The notes: generated by a model not told the origin, from the sequence alone. DNA of 64,000 nucleotides from Porphyromonas sp. (GCA_029983505.1 JASBZK010000003.1:1-64000), one strand, 5' to 3'. Shown: positions 7,913 to 16,690, numbered from the stretch's first letter. Numbers and translations are program-made.

Positions 7913-8818
7913 TTAGTCTAACTTGTATCCGAAGTGCTCCAGGGCGCTTTCTCTGTTGCGCCAATCTTTTTCGACTCGGACGATGAGCTCGAGGAAGACT
8001 TTCTTCTCGAAGAATTTTTCGAGGTCCCTACGGGCCATCATCCCCACTTTCTTTAGGGCTGCACCGCCTTTGCCTATGATGATGCCTTTTTGGCTCTCAC
8101 GCTCCACGAAGATGATGGCGCGTATCTTGAGGAGGCTCTCCCCTTCGTGAAACTCCTCCACCTCGACCTCGGTGGAGTAGGGGACTTCCTGCTGGTAGTA
8201 GAGGAAAATCTTCTCGCGAATGATCTCGTTCACGAAGAAGCGTGCGGGACGATCCGTGAAGGCATCCTGCTCGAAGTAGGGCGGGTTCTCGGGGAGAAGG
8301 GCTTCGACCCGCTCTTTGATGTAGGTGATGCCGGCGTTATGCTCTGCGGCGATGGGAAGTACTTCGATGGCCTTCGGGAAAATCTTCTGCCACTTCGATG
8401 CCAAATCCGAGAGCGCTTCGGGCGTGCTGAGGTCCGCCTTATTGATGAGGACGAGGAGCGGAGCCTCACTTCGCTGCACGGCTTCCACAAAGGGCGCATT
8501 TTTCATGCCATTCTCCACGGTATCGGTGACATACAGAAGCACGTCCGCGTCAGAGAGTGCACTCTTGGAGAAGCCGAGCATCTCCTCCTGCATCTTGTAG
8601 GAGGGCTTGAGCACACCCGGGGTATCGCTGTAGACGATCTGCATCTCCGGGGTGTTGACGATGCCGATGATACGGTGACGCGTCGTCTGACTCTTATTGG
8701 TGATGATGCTTACCTTATCGCCGACGAGCTTATTCATAAGTGTGGATTTTCCGACATTCGGATTACCCACGATGTTGACGAATCCGCTCTTAAAAGCCTT
8801 GGAGGTATCGTTTGACAT
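7913..8818 (-). CDS. era: GTPase Era
   Basis: Era binds the 3' end of 16S rRNA during 30S assembly. The 301-residue product (using ATG at 8818) has GNPNVGKS (18-25), DTPG, NKAD and a C-terminal KH domain ending EHFGYKLD. A longer frame reaches 8848, but it overlaps the end of fabH, and the N-terminus MSNDTSKAFKSGFVNIVG at 8818 fits the family better. It lies 17 bases downstream of fabH and 15 upstream of der. Confidence 0.94.
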   Translation of the reverse strand: MSNDTSKAFKSGFVNIVGNPNVGKSTLMNKLVGDKVSIITNKSQTTRHRIIGIVNTPEMQIVYSDTPGVLKPSYKMQEEMLGFSKSALSDADVLLYVTDTVENGMKNAPFVEAVQRSEAPLLVLINKADLSTPEALSDLASKWQKIFPKAIEVLPIAAEHNAGITYIKERVEALLPENPPYFEQDAFTDRPARFFVNEIIREKIFLYYQQEVPYSTEVEVEEFHEGESLLKIRAIIFVERESQKGIIIGKGGAALKKVGMMARRDLEKFFEKKVFLELIVRVEKDWRNRESALEHFGYKLD

Positions 8819-8835
8819 ATTTTCGGAGCAAAGGT

Positions 8836-9834
8836 TTAATACGCCCACTTCAAGTACGCGCTGCCGTAGGTGTATCCTGCGCCGAAGGCTGTGAGGATGA
8901 GCACATCACCTTTTTTGAGTCGATCTTCGTTTTGCCAGAGACAGAGCGGGATGGTGGCAGAGCTGGTGTTACCGAAGTGTTCGATATTGACGAGGACTTT
9001 ATCCATACTCAGATTGATTCTCTTGGCCGTAGCCTTGATGATGCGGAGGTTGGCCTGGTGCGGCACGACCCAGGCTATGTCTTCCTGAGTGAGCCCGTTT
9101 TGGGACAAAATGCGCTCAGTGATGTCTCCCATATAGGTCACGGCGTTCTTAAAGACATACTGACCCTCCTGATACACGAAGTGCTCTCTGCTGTCTACGG
9201 TCTCGTGACTTGCGGGGTTCGCCGATCCGCCGGCTTTGAGGACGAGGTGAAGGGCGGCTTCTTCGTTGTCATTGCCGATGATGATATCCTGTACACCGAG
9301 CCCTTTAGTCGAAGGCTCGAGGATGGCACATGCCGCGCCGTCGCCGAAGAGGGGCAAAGTGGCACGATCCTCCGGGTCTACGATGGCGCTCATGTTCTCT
9401 GCGGCGATGAGCAGCACCTTTTTGTAAAGTCCGCTCTCTACGAACCCGCGCACGACTTGAAGCCCGAAGATAAACCCCGTGCAACCCGCTTCAATGTCGA
9501 AGCAGGGTACGCCTTTGGGGATGCCTACGCCCTCTGCGATGAGGGACGCCGTGGAGGGGAAAGAATAGTCCGGAGTATTCGTGGAGGCGAGTACCAAGTC
9601 AATCTCTTCGGGCTTTACTTCGGGGTGTGTCTCAAAAAGGTTCTCGACCGCCCGGATACCGAGGTACGAGGAGCCTTTTCCTTCGTCTCCGAGTATGCGT
9701 CGTTCCTTGATGCCTACGCGGGTGGTGATCCACTCGTCCGAAGTGTCGACCATCTTTGCAATGTCGTCGTTCGTGAATACGGTCTCGGGGACAAATCCTC
9801 CCAGAGCGGTTATCGCGGCATGTGTCTTGTCCAT
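8836..9834 (-). CDS. fabH: beta-ketoacyl-ACP synthase III FabH
   Basis: FabH condenses acetyl-CoA (or a branched starter) with malonyl-ACP to begin fatty-acid synthesis. The 332-residue product has the catalytic triad Cys118 (in EAGCTGF), His259 (in VVPHQAN) and Asn289 (in FGNTSS). I chose ATG 9834 because an AAAAAGGA sequence lies 6 bases upstream; the ATG at 9840 has no spacing and the longer frame to 9939 adds unrelated residues. In many Bacteroidota rpmF and a DUF177 gene precede fabH; they are absent here. It heads the operon and has its own promoter. Confidence 0.93.
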   Translation of the reverse strand: MDKTHAAITALGGFVPETVFTNDDIAKMVDTSDEWITTRVGIKERRILGDEGKGSSYLGIRAVENLFETHPEVKPEEIDLVLASTNTPDYSFPSTASLIAEGVGIPKGVPCFDIEAGCTGFIFGLQVVRGFVESGLYKKVLLIAAENMSAIVDPEDRATLPLFGDGAACAILEPSTKGLGVQDIIIGNDNEEAALHLVLKAGGSANPASHETVDSREHFVYQEGQYVFKNAVTYMGDITERILSQNGLTQEDIAWVVPHQANLRIIKATAKRINLSMDKVLVNIEHFGNTSSATIPLCLWQNEDRLKKGDVLILTAFGAGYTYGSAYLKWAY

Positions 9835-10004
9835 GTTCATTCCTTTTTCTGATCTTGTTCTTGTTTTCGGTCTTATAGATTCCAATAGGCCGCTTAGATT
9901 CGTTTCATCAGCCCGTTCCAAAGCCCTTTCGGGCAGCATATTGACCGAGAAAAGTATGTGTAATTACGGAAGTGTGCAAAAGCCATTCTCCCTTAAATAC
10001 AGCG

Positions 10005-10012
10005 CAAAGATA
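10005..10012 (-). promoter_or_regulatory. -7 promoter box for the fabH operon (TATCTTTG)
   Basis: Minus-strand TATCTTTG matches TAnnTTTG. A CTTG about 21 bases further upstream (10034-10037) can serve as the -33 element. It is 170 bases from the fabH start and diverges from the DUF4954 promoter. Confidence 0.55.
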
Positions 10013-10080
10013 ACGAAAACATTCTCATTCCGGCAAGGGTGTGCATTTTTTATGCGGATTTAGGGTTTTTGTGGTACGGA

Positions 10081-10111
10081 TTGTGCTTTTCAAGAAGTAT
10101 TGCTAAATTTG
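10081..10111 (+). promoter_or_regulatory. promoter of the DUF4954 gene
   Basis: TTGT at 10081-10084, 19 bases, then TAAATTTG at 10104-10111 gives a good Bacteroidota -33/-7 pair. The ATG at 10161 is about 50 bases downstream. The remainder of the 326-base gap 9835-10160 holds only this and the divergent fabH promoter. Confidence 0.65.
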
Positions 10112-10160
10112 TTGGCGTAAAAATCACAAAATACAAACTCGTCAAACCATAGAAGTGAAG

Positions 10161-12152
10161 ATGAGAGAACTAACTGTTAGCGAAATCACGAGGCTTGAGC
10201 AAAACGGATGCTCTTCCTCGGAGTGGGGGCTTATCCGGGTCTCCGACTCTTTCGACCCCGACCGTTGCCGAAACGTCCGTTTCTCCGGCTCCTGTCGGAT
10301 AGGCGATTTATCCGGTGAGCGGCATACGGACTACGGCATCTCCGTCCCGAACGGACTCAGGGATCTTACGCTCGATAATTGCACCGTGGGGGATCGCGTC
10401 TGTGTCTCCAAAGTCCGGGAGTGCCTCAGTAACTACATTATTTCCGACGATGTCACGATTCTCAACGCGGACCTCATCGCCATGACCGGAGAGAGCTCTT
10501 TCGGAGTAGGGGTCGAAGCCGCGGTGCTGAATGAAACCGGAGGGTTCGAGGTGCCGCTCTCGCGCCAACTTTCGGCCCAAATCGCGTACCTCCTGACGCT
10601 CCTCTCCGACGACAAGCCCCTTCGGCATGCACTCCTCGAGATGTCCAAAAAGGAGAAAGAGGAAGTGAAGAGCCGGAAAGGGTTCATCGGCAAGGGTGCC
10701 GTCCTCAAAAACTGCGGAACCATACTCGACGCGTACATCGGTGCATGTGCCGTCGTCGACAGTGCTTCCCGTCTCGAGAACTTCTCTCTTCTCAGCGAAG
10801 AGGGTAACCCCTGTATTGTCGGATCTAATGTCCAAGGGAAAGACTTTATCGCACTCTCCGGCTCAAAAGTCCTCATGGGGGCTGTCCTCAATCGTTGCTT
10901 CGTGGGGCAGGGGTCTACGGTGGAGTCCCTTTTCTCTGCGCATGACTCCCTCCTTTTTTCCAACTGCACGCTCGAAAACGGTGAGTCGTGCGCCGTCTTC
11001 GCGGGACCCTTCACCGTCTCGAGTCACAAGAGCAGTCTGCTCATCGCGGGGTACTTCTCTTTCCTTAATGCCGGATCCGGCTCCAATCAGAGCAATCACC
11101 TCTATAAGATGGGTCCCATTCACCATGGCGTAATCGAGCGCGGCAGTAAGACTAGCAGCGACTCGTATGTCTTGTGGCCGTCCAAGGTGGGACCTTTCTC
11201 GCTCATAATGGGACGCCACGTCCACCACGTGGACACGGCCGACTTCCCTTTCAGCTACTTGATAGAGGACAAAAACCAGAGTTACCTTGTCCCCGGGAAG
11301 AACCTACTCTCCGTCGGCACGATGCGTGATGCCCAGAAGTGGCCGAGGAGGGACAAAAGACCGAAAAACGGGCGGCTGGACTGCATCAATTACAACCTTC
11401 TCTCGCCTTTTACGATAGGGCGTATGGAGCAAGGCCTCTTGAAGCTCGAAGAAATCGTGGGCTTTATGGGGTACAGTGACCATACCTACACGTACCATAA
11501 TCTCTCCATCAAACTGGCAAAGCTAAAGGAAGGCATCTACATCTATTCCAAAGGGCTGGACAAGTTCCTGGGCAACTCCGTCATCCAGAGGCTCCACGAT
11601 CGTGCCTCCGAGAGCGAAGGCTTTGTTTACTCGTCCGATGAAGACCTGCGTGATGCCCTCAGACCCGCCCACAGTGACGGGGTGGGCGAGTGGATAGACC
11701 TTGCCGGAATGATCGCACCCAAGCCCCTCGTCGCGGGGCTCTTGGACAAAGTGAAGACCGGCGAAGTCTCGTCTTTTGCGGAGCTGAATGCTGCGCTTCG
11801 TCTGATCCACGAAAGGTACTACGACCTCGAGTGGGACTGGAGTTATGAGCTACTGAAGAGACGGTACGACATCGCTTCCGAATCGGAGATAACGGTCGAG
11901 CTTGTGAAAAGGATTCTGGACGCGTGGATAGACGCAGTGCTTTTCATCGACCGAAACCTGTACGAGGATGCGAAGAAAGAACACAAAATCATGCACCGCG
12001 TCAATTACGGCATCAATATCTACGACGAAGAGGAAATCCAAGATCTGAAAGCAGACTTTGAAGAGCTCCCTCTTGTCGCTTCCGTCAAAGAACACATGGA
12101 GCGCAAAACCGCACTCTACCACAAGGCTCTTGCCCTCGTCGGCTTAGAATAA
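10161..12152 (+). CDS. DUF4954 family protein, hexapeptide/beta-helix-like
   Basis: A 663-residue cytoplasmic protein with no signal peptide that I match to DUF4954, a Bacteroidota family of unknown function. Residues about 60-380 consist of short repeating strands of the GTILDAYIGACAVVDSAS kind, like left-handed beta-helix acyl- or nucleotidyl-transferases. The C-terminal third is helical and highly charged. No nucleotide-binding motif is visible. ATG 10161 is preferred over GTG 10155. It is a single-gene unit with its own promoter and a strong terminator. Confidence 0.75.
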   Translation: MRELTVSEITRLEQNGCSSSEWGLIRVSDSFDPDRCRNVRFSGSCRIGDLSGERHTDYGISVPNGLRDLTLDNCTVGDRVCVSKVRECLSNYIISDDVTILNADLIAMTGESSFGVGVEAAVLNETGGFEVPLSRQLSAQIAYLLTLLSDDKPLRHALLEMSKKEKEEVKSRKGFIGKGAVLKNCGTILDAYIGACAVVDSASRLENFSLLSEEGNPCIVGSNVQGKDFIALSGSKVLMGAVLNRCFVGQGSTVESLFSAHDSLLFSNCTLENGESCAVFAGPFTVSSHKSSLLIAGYFSFLNAGSGSNQSNHLYKMGPIHHGVIERGSKTSSDSYVLWPSKVGPFSLIMGRHVHHVDTADFPFSYLIEDKNQSYLVPGKNLLSVGTMRDAQKWPRRDKRPKNGRLDCINYNLLSPFTIGRMEQGLLKLEEIVGFMGYSDHTYTYHNLSIKLAKLKEGIYIYSKGLDKFLGNSVIQRLHDRASESEGFVYSSDEDLRDALRPAHSDGVGEWIDLAGMIAPKPLVAGLLDKVKTGEVSSFAELNAALRLIHERYYDLEWDWSYELLKRRYDIASESEITVELVKRILDAWIDAVLFIDRNLYEDAKKEHKIMHRVNYGINIYDEEEIQDLKADFEELPLVASVKEHMERKTALYHKALALVGLE

Positions 12153-12170
12153 CCCCCTGAAGTCTATCCC

Positions 12171-12215
12171 AAACTGAACGGTCGCGCCGGGATTCCCGGA
12201 GCGACCGTTTAGTTT
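12171..12215 (+). terminator. terminator of the DUF4954 gene
   Basis: A 15-base stem (AAACTGAACGGTCGC at 12171 against GCGACCGTTTAGTTT at 12201, one G-U pair) encloses a nested CCGGG/CCCGG pair. It begins 18 bases after the stop codon. A true T tract is short. Confidence 0.75.
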
Positions 12216-12298
12216 GGTACGTACCGAAATGATTTTTTCGGTCGTACCTGGATAAAAATTTTGGCCTGTGTCTCGAGGTGAGCCTGGTACGGCCAAAA
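12216..12298. repeat. 23-bp periodic intergenic array 2
   Basis: Units: GGTACGTACC (12216), GGTCGTACC (12240, one base short), GGCCTGTGTCTC (12263) and GGTACGGCC (12286); spacings are 24, 23 and 23. The first two form a hairpin (12216-12248). The last two are enclosed by TTTTGGCC (12259) and GGCCAAAA (12291), which on the minus strand makes a U-tailed terminator for the PbuG-type permease gene. The array fills the space between two convergent genes. Confidence 0.8.
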
Positions 12299-12300
12299 AA

Positions 12301-13599
12301 TTACTGCAGGATGTACCTGACGATGAAGAGCACCGCTACGATATAAAGCGTGAGGTTAACCTCCCTGAAGCGCCCGCTCAAGATTTTTACGAAGACGTAG
12401 GTGAGCATCCCGAGCGACATCCCTTCGGCGATGTTGTAGGTCAGCACCATGGTAATAATGGTGACGAAGGACGGCAGCGCTTCGCTGATGTCCGTAAGGT
12501 CGATTTTCGTGATCGCATCCAGCATCAATACCCCTACGAGCACCAATGCGCCCGTGGTGGCGGCACCCGGCACGAGGAGGAAGAGGGGAGCGAAAAAGAG
12601 CGCTAAGAGGAAAAGAACTCCGGTGGAGAGCGAGGTAAGTCCCGTGCGTCCGCCTTCGGCTACGCCGGAGGCGCTCTCGACGTAAGTGGTCACCGTGGAG
12701 GTACCGAGGACGGCTCCCACACTTGTGGCGATGGCGTCGGCCATCATAGCTTCCTTGATGTTCTTGACGTTGCCTTTTTCGTCCATCATTTCCGTCTTTG
12801 CGGCTGCTCCGATGAGCGTGCCGATGGTATTGAAAATGTCCATAAAAACCAGCGCGAAGACGGTCAGCGCCATATCCGGATTCAAAAGCGCCGAGAAGTC
12901 GAACTTCAGAAACGTCGGCTCAAGAGAGTGAGGCAGAGAGACCGGTACGAAGTCGGATGGCAAAATCGTGACCCCCATCGGAATGCCGACAAGAGTGCAG
13001 AGCGCGATGCCATAGAAGAGCGCCCCTTTGACCTTCAGGAACATCAGTGCCCCACTGACGATGATGCCGATCCATGCCAGTATGGCTGTGGGCGTAAAAG
13101 CACCGAGAGCCACAAAAGTGGCCTCGTTTGAGACAATAATGCCGGCGTTTTTGAGCCCTATGAACGCAATAAACATCCCGATACCCGCGCTGATGGCATA
13201 GCGGAGGTTCTCGGGGATGCACTTCACAATCTGCTCGCGGATATTAAAGGCGGTGAGGAGAATGAAGATGATACCCTCCACGAAGACGGCAGTGAGTGCC
13301 GCCTGCCAACTGTACCCCATGCCGAGGACGAGGGTGAATGCGAAAAACGCATTGATACCCATACTCGGCGCTTGAGCAAAGGGCAGTTTCGCCATAAACG
13401 CAATGAGCAGCGTGCCGATTGCCGAGGAGAGCGCCGTGGCCGTAAAGATGGCGCCTTTGTCCATACCCGTGGCGGCAAGGATGTCGGGATTGACGGCGAG
13501 GATATAGCTCATCGTCAAGAAAGTGGTGAGACCTGCGACGAGCTCGGTGCGTACGTTATGGTGCGAAGGGTCGAACCCCAGGAGTTTTTGCCAATTCAT
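12301..13599 (-). CDS. NCS2 purine permease (PbuG/AzgA type)
   Basis: The 432-residue polytopic inner-membrane protein belongs to the AzgA-like branch of the nucleobase-cation symporter 2 superfamily, which imports hypoxanthine, guanine or adenine with protons. Family landmarks are GFDPSHHNVRTELVAGLTTF at the N-terminus, MSYILAVNPDIL, the QAPSMGINAFFAF segment (about 80) and VGVLMLDAITKIDL near the end. Exact substrate cannot be assigned. It is the last gene of an operon with a uracil permease and a Tsx-like outer-membrane protein. Confidence 0.88.
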   Translation of the reverse strand: MNWQKLLGFDPSHHNVRTELVAGLTTFLTMSYILAVNPDILAATGMDKGAIFTATALSSAIGTLLIAFMAKLPFAQAPSMGINAFFAFTLVLGMGYSWQAALTAVFVEGIIFILLTAFNIREQIVKCIPENLRYAISAGIGMFIAFIGLKNAGIIVSNEATFVALGAFTPTAILAWIGIIVSGALMFLKVKGALFYGIALCTLVGIPMGVTILPSDFVPVSLPHSLEPTFLKFDFSALLNPDMALTVFALVFMDIFNTIGTLIGAAAKTEMMDEKGNVKNIKEAMMADAIATSVGAVLGTSTVTTYVESASGVAEGGRTGLTSLSTGVLFLLALFFAPLFLLVPGAATTGALVLVGVLMLDAITKIDLTDISEALPSFVTIITMVLTYNIAEGMSLGMLTYVFVKILSGRFREVNLTLYIVAVLFIVRYILQ

Positions 13600-13639
13600 A
13601 CTTGGAGAGATTTAACTGCGGGTGACTGATTTGGTGTGA

Positions 13640-14359
13640 TCAAAATGTCCACTTGAGGGCGAGGGTGGGCAGGACGTAAAACTTGGAGCCGACAAAGTTG
13701 TAGCTCATCTCCACTTCCGAGCCTACGCTCAGGTTGAAGTCCGGAGAGACGCCTTCGATGGCATCGAGATTAAGCCAGATCTGGGGCTCGGTGAGGAAGA
13801 CGACGGGGGCTGTGTCTTTGAGATCCGGGTTCGTCCAGAAGTCCATAAAACCATTTAACGACAGCAGACCTTTTGCAAAAGTGTAGCCCCAGACCGCGGT
13901 GAGCTGAAATGCGTGCGGCTTCCCGTTCCCACGGAGGTACTTGTACATCGGGGTGATGCCGAGAGTGAAGCTGTAGTCCGACGTGTGATAGGCGTAAGTG
14001 GCACCGAGAAGGTATGCGTCGAAGTAGGAGAAACGGTTGCTCAAGCCCCCGTCATACTCTAAGTGAATGGAGACAGGTGCGTCCCAAAACTTCAGCTCTC
14101 TCGAAAGCTCCCAATACGCAGAGCGGACACCGCCCTCTGCGTAGTCCATATCCACGAAGTAAAAGGTATTGCCCCACTTGTCGGCTTTGAATAGCTCTGC
14201 CGTCGTCGTCAGTTTGGGACGGGTAGAGAGTTCATTAGGGTAGAGGGAGCTGCCAAAGTCGTAATGAAGCTGGATGTTTTGTGCGAGTGATGTCCCGGCC
14301 GAGCACAGAGCAAAGAAAAAGGCAAGGACACCGGGGAGGATAAGTCTCCGGTAGGTCAT
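13640..14359 (-). CDS. DUF5020 outer-membrane protein, Tsx-like nucleoside channel candidate
   Basis: The 239-residue protein has a cleavable signal peptide (end near TSLAQN, residue 27) and alternating hydrophobic/polar strands throughout, ending in the aromatic LALKWTF as expected for an outer-membrane barrel. I assign it to DUF5020, a Bacteroidota family similar to the nucleoside channel Tsx. It lies between two NCS2 nucleobase permeases (23 and 40 base gaps), so it very likely lets nucleosides or bases cross the outer membrane. Function is inferred from context. Confidence 0.75.
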   Translation of the reverse strand: MTYRRLILPGVLAFFFALCSAGTSLAQNIQLHYDFGSSLYPNELSTRPKLTTTAELFKADKWGNTFYFVDMDYAEGGVRSAYWELSRELKFWDAPVSIHLEYDGGLSNRFSYFDAYLLGATYAYHTSDYSFTLGITPMYKYLRGNGKPHAFQLTAVWGYTFAKGLLSLNGFMDFWTNPDLKDTAPVVFLTEPQIWLNLDAIEGVSPDFNLSVGSEVEMSYNFVGSKFYVLPTLALKWTF

Positions 14360-14382
14360 GGGAGTAAATTACTTTAAGGGGG

Positions 14383-15609
14383 TTATTGTTTGTTGTTATC
14401 GTCAGAAACTTTTGTCTCGGGCAGTATCAGGTTCAGCGCGACGGCAATGATAGCCGAGAGACCGATACCGGCCAGGGAAAAGGTGCCAAACTGTACCATG
14501 GCACCACCTATGCCTGTCGTAAGTGTCACGGAGACTATGACGATGTTCCTCGGCGAAGAGAAGTCCACTTTGCTATTGAGGAGGTTCGAGATGCCGGCGC
14601 CGGCTATAGTGCCGAAGAGCAGCAGCATAATGCCGCCGAGTACCGCCTGAGGAATGCTGGAGAGAAGCGCACTCATCTTTCCCACCAACGAGAATACGAT
14701 GCCGGTCACGGCCGCGATACGAAACGCAAAAGTGTCCGTCACCCGTGTCAGAGACATCGCCCCTGTGACCTCGGAGTAAGTGGTGACGGGAGGTGCGCCG
14801 ATGAGACTGGCGAAGAGGCAGGCGACTCCGTCACCGAGCAGCGTGCGGTGCAGACCCGGGTCTTTGACGAAGTTTTTCCCCGTCACGCTATTGACGACGT
14901 ACAGGTCTCCGATGTGCTCTATGACCGGCGCGATGGCTACCGGAACCATAAAGAGAATCGGTTCCCAGCTGAACTTCTCCGGAAAAACGAACCGTGGAAG
15001 CGAGAACCACGGTGCATCCGCGATCTTCTGAAAGTCGATCTCCGACGGGAAAAGCAATAGGGCGACGAGGTACCCTGCTACGATGCCGCAAAAGATGGGG
15101 ATCAGTTTGATCAGACCTTTTGTGTACAGCGTGACAAAAATCGCCGTAGCCAGCGACACGGCGGCAAGAGCCCAATTCGACTGAGCCATATTGACCGCAC
15201 TGGGAGAGAGCGAGAGCCCGATCAGCATAATCACGGGACCGATGACCACGGGAGGGAAGAGTCGGGATATAAACTTGGTGCCCTGCCACTTCACGAGTGC
15301 CGACATTAGGAAGTAGACGGCGGCCACCCCCACGATGCCGAAGAGCGCACCATTGAGCCCGTACAGCTCCGTAGCCTTGACGATGGGGGCGATGAAGGCA
15401 AAGCTTGATCCGAGAAATATAGGGACTTTCCCGGAGGTGATCAAGTGAAAGAGCAGTGTGCCGACGCCCGCAGAAAATAATGCCGTGGAGGGGTCTAAGC
15501 CGACGAGTAGTGGGACAAGTACCGTTGCACCGAAGGCCACGAAGAGGTACTGAACCCCTACGATGACTTTGCGCCCCGGTGTCAAAGTGAGAGATGAATC
15601 CTGTGTCAC
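14383..15609 (-). CDS. uraA: uracil/xanthine permease UraA
   Basis: The 408-residue NCS2 symporter has about 12-14 membrane segments and the family landmarks GVQYLFVAFGATVLVPLLVG (about 18-37), the SSFAFIAPI segment, PVAIAPVIEHIGD around residue 230 (with the proton/substrate-coupling Glu) and GAPPVTTYSEVTG. Similarity is closest to UraA-type uracil permeases. It is the first gene of the nucleobase-uptake operon. Confidence 0.9.
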   Translation of the reverse strand: MTQDSSLTLTPGRKVIVGVQYLFVAFGATVLVPLLVGLDPSTALFSAGVGTLLFHLITSGKVPIFLGSSFAFIAPIVKATELYGLNGALFGIVGVAAVYFLMSALVKWQGTKFISRLFPPVVIGPVIMLIGLSLSPSAVNMAQSNWALAAVSLATAIFVTLYTKGLIKLIPIFCGIVAGYLVALLLFPSEIDFQKIADAPWFSLPRFVFPEKFSWEPILFMVPVAIAPVIEHIGDLYVVNSVTGKNFVKDPGLHRTLLGDGVACLFASLIGAPPVTTYSEVTGAMSLTRVTDTFAFRIAAVTGIVFSLVGKMSALLSSIPQAVLGGIMLLLFGTIAGAGISNLLNSKVDFSSPRNIVIVSVTLTTGIGGAMVQFGTFSLAGIGLSAIIAVALNLILPETKVSDDNNKQ

Positions 15610-15656
15610 GATGGTTTGGGGAATTATGCCTTTTGGGAAATTTTGTGAACTGCCCG

Positions 15657-15664
15657 CAAATTTA
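15657..15664 (-). promoter_or_regulatory. -7 promoter box for the uraA operon (TAAATTTG)
   Basis: Minus-strand TAAATTTG lies 48 bases upstream of the uraA start. The -33 element is not distinct. No purine riboswitch is recognisable in the leader. Confidence 0.5.
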
Positions 15665-15807
15665 CCCCTTTTCTGCTATTTGTCGGAGGTGGTGTGTTTT
15701 ACCCTGTTTGGTGCATCCCCCGGTGATCCGCTTGACAGACCATTTTCGAAGCCTATTTTTGTCTGAAAAGAGGTTTTAACCCTTAAAATTAATGCCGAAT
15801 GGTGCAA

Positions 15808-15831
15808 TTTAAGCCAAAAATAAGGCTTAAA
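15808..15831. promoter_or_regulatory. perfect palindrome upstream of the HU promoter, possible operator
   Basis: TTTAAGCC and GGCTTAAA (8-base perfect arms) are separated by 8 bases of AT-rich DNA. The palindrome ends 10 bases upstream of the HU -33 box, a good position for a dimeric activator or for silencing. No T tract follows it, so a terminator is less likely. Confidence 0.4.
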
Positions 15832-15841
15832 GCGGGAAAAA

Positions 15842-15874
15842 TTGTGGCAGTATTGAATTTTTGGTCTATATTTG
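15842..15874 (+). promoter_or_regulatory. promoter of the HU gene
   Basis: TTGTG at 15842, 20 bases, then TATATTTG at 15867-15874: a near-ideal Bacteroidota promoter. It leaves a leader of about 100 bases before the ATG at 15982. Confidence 0.75.
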
Positions 15875-15981
15875 AGGCGTGGAAACTGAAGACCTATGAT
15901 AGTCAACCGTTTGCAGTACCATACAGAGGCGTTGCCTATGACCGTACAATTTTTTATTCATCAACTCAAAGAGATTTTTTT

Positions 15982-16254
15982 ATGAACAAAACTGAACTAA
16001 TTTCCGCGATCGCCGAAAAGGCAGGTCTGACCAAGATCGACGCACAAAAGGCTCTTAACGCATTTACCGAAACCGTCGTCGAATGCTCCAAGAAAGGCGA
16101 AGAAGTCCGCATCCTCGGCTTCGGCACTTTCTCTGTAGTCGAAAGACCGGCTCGCGAAGGCGTGAATCCCCGCAAGAAGGGTGAGAAGATCCACATCCCG
16201 GCTCGCAAGGTCGTAAAGTTCAAGGCCGGTGCAGGTCTTGACCTCAAGAAATAA
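15982..16254 (+). CDS. HU family DNA-binding protein
   Basis: The 90-residue histone-like protein has the HU/IHF fold: N-terminal helices MNKTELISAIAEKAGLTK, then GFGTFSVVERPAREGVNPRK and KIHIPARKVVKFKAG. It bends and compacts DNA as a dimer. A longer open frame begins at 15799, but it crosses the promoter and adds unrelated residues, so ATG 15982 is the start. The gene stands alone with its own promoter, a possible operator and a terminator. Confidence 0.95.
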   Translation: MNKTELISAIAEKAGLTKIDAQKALNAFTETVVECSKKGEEVRILGFGTFSVVERPAREGVNPRKKGEKIHIPARKVVKFKAGAGLDLKK

Positions 16255-16322
16255 TGCGAAAGACAGACCTCTAACGGTTTGACTCGCATTTCGGCCTATT
16301 GGTAGGCTGAATGGTAAAGAAA

Positions 16323-16366
16323 AAGGCACTCTGAGGGTCATACCTCCGGGTGCCTTCTTTCTTTGT
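16323..16366 (+). terminator. terminator of the HU gene
   Basis: AAGGCAC (16323) pairs with GTGCCTT (16350-16356), with an inner GAGG/CCTC pair, and is followed by CTTTCTTTG. It lies 68 bases after the HU stop. Confidence 0.75.
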
Positions 16367-16441
16367 GTCGTTGCTACAGGTCGGAAATACAAAAAGAACA
16401 GACAAAGCGTATATGCTTTATCTGTTCTTTGGGACTTTCTG

Positions 16442-16515
16442 TAGCGAGAGAGGGGCACGATCCCTCGACCTTATGATTATGAATCATACGCTCTAACCAG
16501 CTGAGCTATCTCGCC
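16442..16515 (-). tRNA. tRNA-Met (CAT)
   Basis: Minus-strand cloverleaf of 74 bases: acceptor GGCGAGA/TCTCGCT, D arm GCTC...GAGC, anticodon loop TTCATAA with anticodon CAT, and T arm GAGGG...CCCTC. The form resembles elongator tRNA-Met; a CAT-anticodon Ile tRNA modified by TilS cannot be fully excluded. The CCA end is not encoded. Confidence 0.9.
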
Positions 16516-16552
16516 ATTCCTGTTGTTTTCGCACCTTTTGCGTTTGTGAGTG

Positions 16553-16583
16553 CAAAGGTACTAAAACTTTTCAGTTCCGCAAG
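16553..16583 (-). promoter_or_regulatory. promoter of tRNA-Met
   Basis: Minus-strand TACCTTTG (16553-16560) with CTTG 19 bases upstream (16580-16583). It is 38 bases before the tRNA. Confidence 0.6.
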
Positions 16584-16690
16584 CAAATGCACCGATATTT
16601 TTCTCTCTCTTGGCTTTTGGGCGATCTTATGGACTGAGGTCACCCCTATCTTATTTGCCGATCTTTGTCCGCTTGGACGGGGAGGGTGAG

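Noticed and set aside
9835..10160. Small gene such as rpmF upstream of fabH
   Set aside because: No frame encoding an L32-like zinc protein is present; the gap holds two divergent promoters.
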